Positions 59,536 to 64,000 of a stretch of 64,000 nt of DNA are shown here, in pieces; positions within the stretch are counted from its first letter, which is position 1, and each line of letters opens with the position of its first letter. The notes beneath the pieces are model-generated. The model saw only the letters and a list, made by a program, of their open reading frames with translations, made no database searches and was not told the DNA's origin. The DNA is taken from contig JACTAT010000148.1 of the NCBI GenBank assembly GCA_014526335.1, positions 1 through 64,000 of the forward strand, in the 5' to 3' direction. The DNA comes from Chrysaora quinquecirrha. Taxonomy: Eukaryota > Cnidaria > Scyphozoa > Semaeostomeae > Pelagiidae. A program made the position numbers and the translations under genes.

Positions 59536-60815
59536 ATGATGAACTTTTTTAAAGCAGATTTGAATACAATTGGTAAGGGAAAGTTGAAGTACAAGGCTGG
59601 TTTTGTGCTTGATTGAAGACTTAGTGACTACGCTGTTAAAGCATCAATGAAAGGTAAAAGCTATGGTGTTATACTTAAAATTAATGATGATGGTGGTATA
59701 GTGAAGGGAGAATGTGAATGCCCACGAGGCAACTGGCTATGTAGTCATATGGCTGCTACTGCCATATATGTGAATAAAAAAGGCATGTCCAAGACTGACT
59801 TGCCTAATGCTTGGTTGGCCAAACCAAAAAAGGCTGCAAAAGTTGAAACAAAGACAATCAAGGACTTCTTTCCAACGCCAAAGCCTGATTATAAGGCATT
59901 ATCAAGACCCGTTGTTACAGAAGACAGGGAATTTTTATATAATAGGTTAGTTGCCAACTCAGCTGATGGGGTCAGTGCCCACCATTACAATGGATATCAG
60001 GTCCTGAACCACCAGCTGCAGCTTCTAATCCGTTGGCCCCCTGCTTAATAGAAGATCTGATTGAAGATTTCATATCAGATAAGAACGTTTTTGTAGAAAA
60101 GGCAAAGGTCACCAATGATCAAATTCAGTGGCTTGCTAATGCAACAGTTGATCAGCGAAAATCTGCACTGTGGGGCCAATATCGTAAGCTTAGGCTCACA
60201 GGTAGTAATTTTGGGGAGGTAATTAAGACCTACCAAAGAAAGAAGCAAAGCCAGAAGCCTATTCCTCCTTCACTTTTTAAGAAACTAAGGAGAGAGTATG
60301 TGCTTGGTACCAAGGATTCTATCATGTGGGGCCAAATGCACGAAGAGGTTGCAGCAAAAAAATATGAAGAAATCACTGGAAATAGTGTTAAGCCCATTGG
60401 ACTTTGCCTATTTGCCTGTGGATTTTTAGGAAGCAGCCCAGATGGTATTATTCTAGAAGATAGTGCTGAGAGTATGAGTGGTAAGGGGGTTTTAGAAATA
60501 AAATGCCCTTGGTCTTACAGAAATTCAACTATAAGCGACATGGTTACTGCGGAATTAAAAGGCAAATCTGAGAGGAGTAGTTTTTTTTTGACATCTGCTA
60601 AGGAAATTAGCAAAAGTCATAACTACTGGCATCAAGTCCAAGCAGAGATGGTAGCAGCTGATGCTGCATGGGCGCATTTTGTCATCTGGACAACAGTTGA
60701 TTGTGAAATAATTAAGGTTGTAAGGGACTCTGCTTGGGAAACTACATTTTTACCACTTTTAAAAGAATTCTACTTAGATGAACTACTGCCAACTTGTTTC
60801 GTGAAAGAGGATTGA
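59536..60815 (+). pseudogene. SWIM-YqaJ nuclease of element 2, broken by a stop and a frameshift
   Basis: A paralogue of the element 1 nuclease, quite diverged. The N-terminal part (MMNFFKADLNTIGKGKLKYK) meets an in-frame TGA at 59614. A SWIM finger follows (ECECPRGNWLCSH). Near 60000 the frame shifts by one (after HHYNGYQ; the new frame reads GPEPPAAASNPLAP). The nuclease core is complete: RLTGSNFGEV, Glu in WGQMHEE, Asp in GSSPDG, LEIKCPW and YWHQVQAEM. A single missing base would restore the frame, and one base change would remove the TGA, so sequence error is possible for one or both. No SAP domain is seen. An AATAAA lies at 60839. Confidence 0.85.
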
Positions 60816-60838
60816 AGTGACACAGTTTTTAGATAATC

Positions 60839-60869
60839 AATAAAATTTATAATTAAAAACCAGTTTATT
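60839..60869. promoter_or_regulatory. Overlapping convergent poly(A) signals
   Basis: AATAAA on the plus strand at 60839-60844, and on the minus strand at 60864-60869 overlapping the transposase stop (TAATAAA). Only 52 bp separate the two stop codons. Confidence 0.6.
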
Positions 60870-62440
60870 AATCCATTTGGTCCCCAGATGTCACAAATTC
60901 ATTATAATCTTGAAAAATACCAGCAATTATAGGTGTTTGTAAATTCACAAGCACTGCACAAAGTTGCACTATCTTATCAACAAATGGCCTTAGAGGAGCA
61001 TTTATAAACTCCAATATTTTATAATTTCGCAACCTCTCAATTGCTCTTTCCACATGTATTCGGCATCTTGCCAACTTTCTGGAATACACAGCTTCTTCTT
61101 TGGTAAATTTCGTTTTTCCGGAAAGAAAAGCAGGTAAATTTAAAAAAACGTTCTTTGGGAGCAGATCATGGATTACAAAGCCTTTGTCAGCCAGTATCAA
61201 ATCACCTGCCTGAAAGAAAAGGATAGAACAATATTACACTTTGGCTTTTCTTCATCAAACCAGTTTACTGTTATGGTTAATAAGAAATTCTCACAAGAAA
61301 AAAAGCAAAGCAAATGCATATTATTATAATGAAACTTACTTGCATATGTGATAAAACTCCAGATTCATTTGTTACTATTTTATCACTTGTGCCTCCTGGA
61401 AAGCCTTGGCTTACAAATGTAATTGCTCCATTTGGGGCGACCCCAATCAAATATTTAGCCGAAAGGTAATGCTTATAATTGCTATAAACTGCTGAGGCTG
61501 CTAGAAGATCTTTCCTGGGAGCTGCAATTCTAAATTCAGTGCAGTCTATAATTATTCGGCAGTTTGTTATGTTTCCAAATGTTTCAGGCAAACAACACTT
61601 GTTCTTGGCTTGTGAAGGGATATCCGACATTAGACCAACAAAAAATATCTCATGTAGTGCATGCAAATACGTCATTATTATGTTCTGAATTGTTGTTTCA
61701 CTGACTGAATATCTTTGTGCTAAATCAAAATAAGGCAAGTCAAGGCGAAGTCTCATCAGCAATATAAGGAGCTGATCTTCTGGGCTTATTGATTTGACTG
61801 GTTTGCCTGACCAATAATTTAGGGGTGAAAACCTGTTAACCATATCTGCAATGATTTTAAAAACTGAATTTTCGAGTCCAGTGTAGTTCTTAACATCTGA
61901 CTCAGGCAAATTTGAATAACAAAATTTTAATTTTTCAAGAGATTCAATTTTCTTAATAAGTGCATCTACATCATGTGTTTTTTCTTCTGTCAAAAGTGAT
62001 GTGCAAGAACTAGAAGGTGTTATTGTTGTCTCTGACTCAAAAACCTGATTCTCTTGGGTATCAACAGTTAATGCTTCAGCTGCCGTTGATAACATACTTG
62101 GGTCATCTAATCTATTACGTATGCGTCTTGAGCGTTTCTCTTGCTTTTCATCCTCAGGGAGTCCACGTAAATTAACACTTGGAATAGCACCCTTATGCAA
62201 CCTTCGTTTTTTGTAAATACTTGGTGTTTCCGTATCTGGTAGGTACATATCGGTCTCAAGAAAATGCCTGGAACAGACGTATGATGTTTGGGAGGGTGTG
62301 AAATTTTCTCTTCTTACACGACATATCCACGCTTTCAGCAACTTTGCATCCTTTGTAGGGTTAGGATATCGAAAAAAAGACAAATCTGGATTTTTTGAAG
62401 AGGAGCAGTAGCAGCCATAGACAGAGCAATAACTTGGCAT
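60868..62440 (-). CDS. THAP-domain DDE transposase of element 2, intact
   Basis: Exons 62440-61340 and 61209-60868, joined in phase 0 (donor GTAAGT, acceptor TTTCTTTCAG), giving 480 residues. The THAP zinc finger has C5, C10, C56 and H59 with W38, and a closing AIPS motif, and should bind the element's ends. A helix-turn-helix region follows (LLILLMRLRLDLPYFDLAQR, YSVSETTIQNIIMTYLH). The DDE_Tnp_4-type catalytic core shows Asp in RIIIDCTEFR, Asp in LILADKGF (exon 2) and Glu in HVERAIERLRN. Nothing is broken, so it could be active. It could in principle act with the intact nuclease of element 1 next door, if it accepts those ends. Confidence 0.92.
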
Positions 62441-63004
62441 ATTCGAAGACGATTGTTTTATTACTTAATTTTGACGATTTTTCTACTTTTTGTTTTAAAA
62501 CACAACCCGCAACCTGACTTATGGCCTAACCAGCTCGGACCGATGATCTTTCAAAGATAATGCTTGAAAACCAAAGAATTTAATTCGAACGGACAACTAA
62601 ATAACTATCTAAATATGTACAAATAACTCTAAAATCTAAATTCGATGAAAATACCTTTAAACTGAGAAGAAAACCTTGGAAATTACGCCACAGATTACGC
62701 AAGTACTGTACCGTGCATGGAACACTGAAGGAACAAGTCTGGTTGCTACCGAGTCGCTAGGGAAAATCGCGCTAGCCAATGAGACGCCGTTTCCGGTTTG
62801 GTAGCGTATTGCTCCTGTCTCTTGCCTCTTGTTGTGCCAAATGCTTTGCCCTCGTTTGCCCTCGAACCTCGGGATCATGCATCATGCCTCGATGTCGATT
62901 TTGGCGGGCTTTTTTAGATTAAATTATCCCATTTGGCCATTTGGCCTAAAAATATAATTTTCGTCTTTAGCCTTTTGAACTTGTCAGGCAAAGGTGTAGC
63001 AAGG

Positions 63005-63199
63005 ATGGATGATTTTAGTTATGATCAAGCTCTGTTAGAAGAAATACACAAGCTCTGTCCTTGTCGAAGGCAACAAATTGAGAAGTTAATCGAGCTGATT
63101 GGTGAAAGAGATGAACTGGCTTTTCCGAATATTTTCATTCATGGAAACACCGGAGCTGGCAAAAGTCACGTTTTGTCGAATTTAATGAACAAGCTTGCG
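63005..63199 (+). CDS. ORC5: Origin recognition complex subunit 5, first exon (partial)
   Basis: 65 codons from ATG 63005 to a phase-0 donor (GCG followed by GTTTGT). ORC5 is an AAA+ subunit of the complex that marks replication origins. Like human ORC5 it has a short N-terminus (CRRQQIEKLIELIGER), then FPNIFIHGNTGAGKSHV with the Walker A GNTGAGKS. The remaining exons lie beyond the right edge. The promoter should lie in the 275 bp between element 2 and the ATG, which is CpG-richer than its surroundings. Confidence 0.85.
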
Positions 63200-63685
63200 G
63201 TTTGTAATTTGTTTCACCCTTTTTAGCACGGTCTGAAATGGTTTATTAGATCAAAAGTACCATCCATATTTATAGTTGGTTTTTTAAGAACAGTTTTATA
63301 AGCACACGAGCCTGTTTGCGCCCAGATACGATTGTAAACAGACTACCTAAGTGAGCAACAACAAAGAAGCTGATGGGGTTGGCTTTTGCAATAAGCCCAA
63401 AGAATATCGGCTGAATAAGTGAATATGAAAGTAAGACTATGGGACCGAATGTAAAAAGCAAGCGAACAAATAAACAAATAAGCATGTTGCTTTTTTTACA
63501 AACCAAGTACACCACTCCCCCAACGTTGTATCTGTATCACATCCTGTTATCTTACTATCTAAGTAACTAAGAACATTAAACTTTAACTAACAAACAGTAA
63601 TTAACTAAGAACAGATTAAGAACATTTCTTGCTGAAAAACAAAAGTTAAGAACAGCCATCCTCGATCAAAATTTACTGATTCTTA
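63200..63685. other. ORC5 intron 1
   Basis: AT-rich, with AACTAAGAACA-type words near 63560-63650 similar to some near 32280. No gene. Confidence 0.6.
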
Positions 63686-64000
63686 AGGCCGGATTACACT
63701 AGCATCTTCAGGTAAAAGTTGCTTAACATTTTTTCTGTGATCGCGGACAACGAGAGAATATGACAGTGTAAAACCCCTTACAAGTTTATCGTAGCTGCTT
63801 GAAGGATAAAGAATTAAAGAGGAACAATTTGATCAGCGATCAAATGAAAACTCTGTGATTGGCAATTAAAACGGATTAAAAACCTCGCCAAAGCCTCATC
63901 TGCAAGCAACTACGAGCAACTTGTAAGAGGTTTTACACTGTCATATTCTCTCGTTGTCCGCGATGGCAGAAAAAATGTGAACCAACTTTTACCTGAAGAT
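63686..64000. mobile_element. Harbinger-like palindromic MITE, cut by the window end
   Basis: Starts AGGCCGGATTACACTAGC after TTA (63683-63685). The left arm (CTTCAGGTAAAAGTTG..., GACAACGAGAGAATATGACA) returns inverted in 63905-64000. The right end is outside the window. In ORC5 intron 1. Confidence 0.8.

Larger units (their letters stand above)
59157..62729 (+). mobile_element. ISL2EU-like two-gene DNA transposon, element 2
   Basis: A 3573-bp element with inverted ends of about 236 bp (59157-59392 and 62494-62729) that start TTCAGTGTTCCATGCACGGT. It has the same gene layout as element 1: nuclease plus, transposase minus, convergent. No clear target duplication was seen (AT on the left, AG on the right). 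It begins only 9 bp after element 1 ends and finishes 275 bp before the ORC5 start. Confidence 0.85.

Overview
This is about 64 kb of an invertebrate animal nuclear genome: AT-rich, with multi-exon genes, GT-AG introns, AATAAA poly(A) signals and very many small DNA transposons. The gene families and a repeat type starting CCCGGGGGGGTACTCCC point to a cnidarian, probably an anthozoan. That placement is inference. There is one 500-base assembly gap (17829-18328).

Layout. 1-0.7 kb: first exon of a mitochondrial-type cytochrome P450 (minus, runs off the left edge). 5.0-15.4 kb: five joined exons of a BLTP3 (UHRF1BP1/UHRF1BP1L) bridge-like lipid-transfer protein (minus; its N-terminal exons were not found). 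15.8-17.2 kb: a Tc1-type transposon with an intact DD34E transposase. 19.5-26.8 kb: two N-terminal-RASSF paralogues arranged tail to tail, each broken by one single-base frameshift. 27-38 kb: no recognisable gene, only small repeats. 38.3-42.4 kb: a decayed LINE reverse transcriptase abutting a 3-kb fold-back element made of two near-identical 1.2-kb inverted arms. 42.6-54.4 kb: a complete seven-exon choline/ethanolamine phosphotransferase gene with transposons in its introns. 55.5-62.7 kb: two back-to-back ISL2EU-like transposons, each pairing a YqaJ-type nuclease gene (plus) with a THAP-domain DDE transposase gene (minus). 63.0 kb: exon 1 of ORC5 (plus, continues off the right edge).

The host genes are unrelated housekeeping or signalling genes (lipid transfer, phospholipid synthesis, Ras-association scaffold, replication origin licensing). 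The most interesting part is the transposon pair. Element 1 keeps an intact SAP-SWIM-YqaJ nuclease but a ruined transposase. Element 2 keeps an intact THAP transposase but a broken nuclease gene. Together the two neighbours carry one complete set of proteins. Many small non-autonomous elements can be classed by their ends and target-site duplications: AT (ISL2EU-like), TTA (Harbinger-like), TTAA (piggyBac-like), TA (Tc1/pogo-like) and one 8-bp type.

Three frameshifts in otherwise well-kept genes all behave as if one base were missing, so assembly error is a serious alternative to real gene decay.
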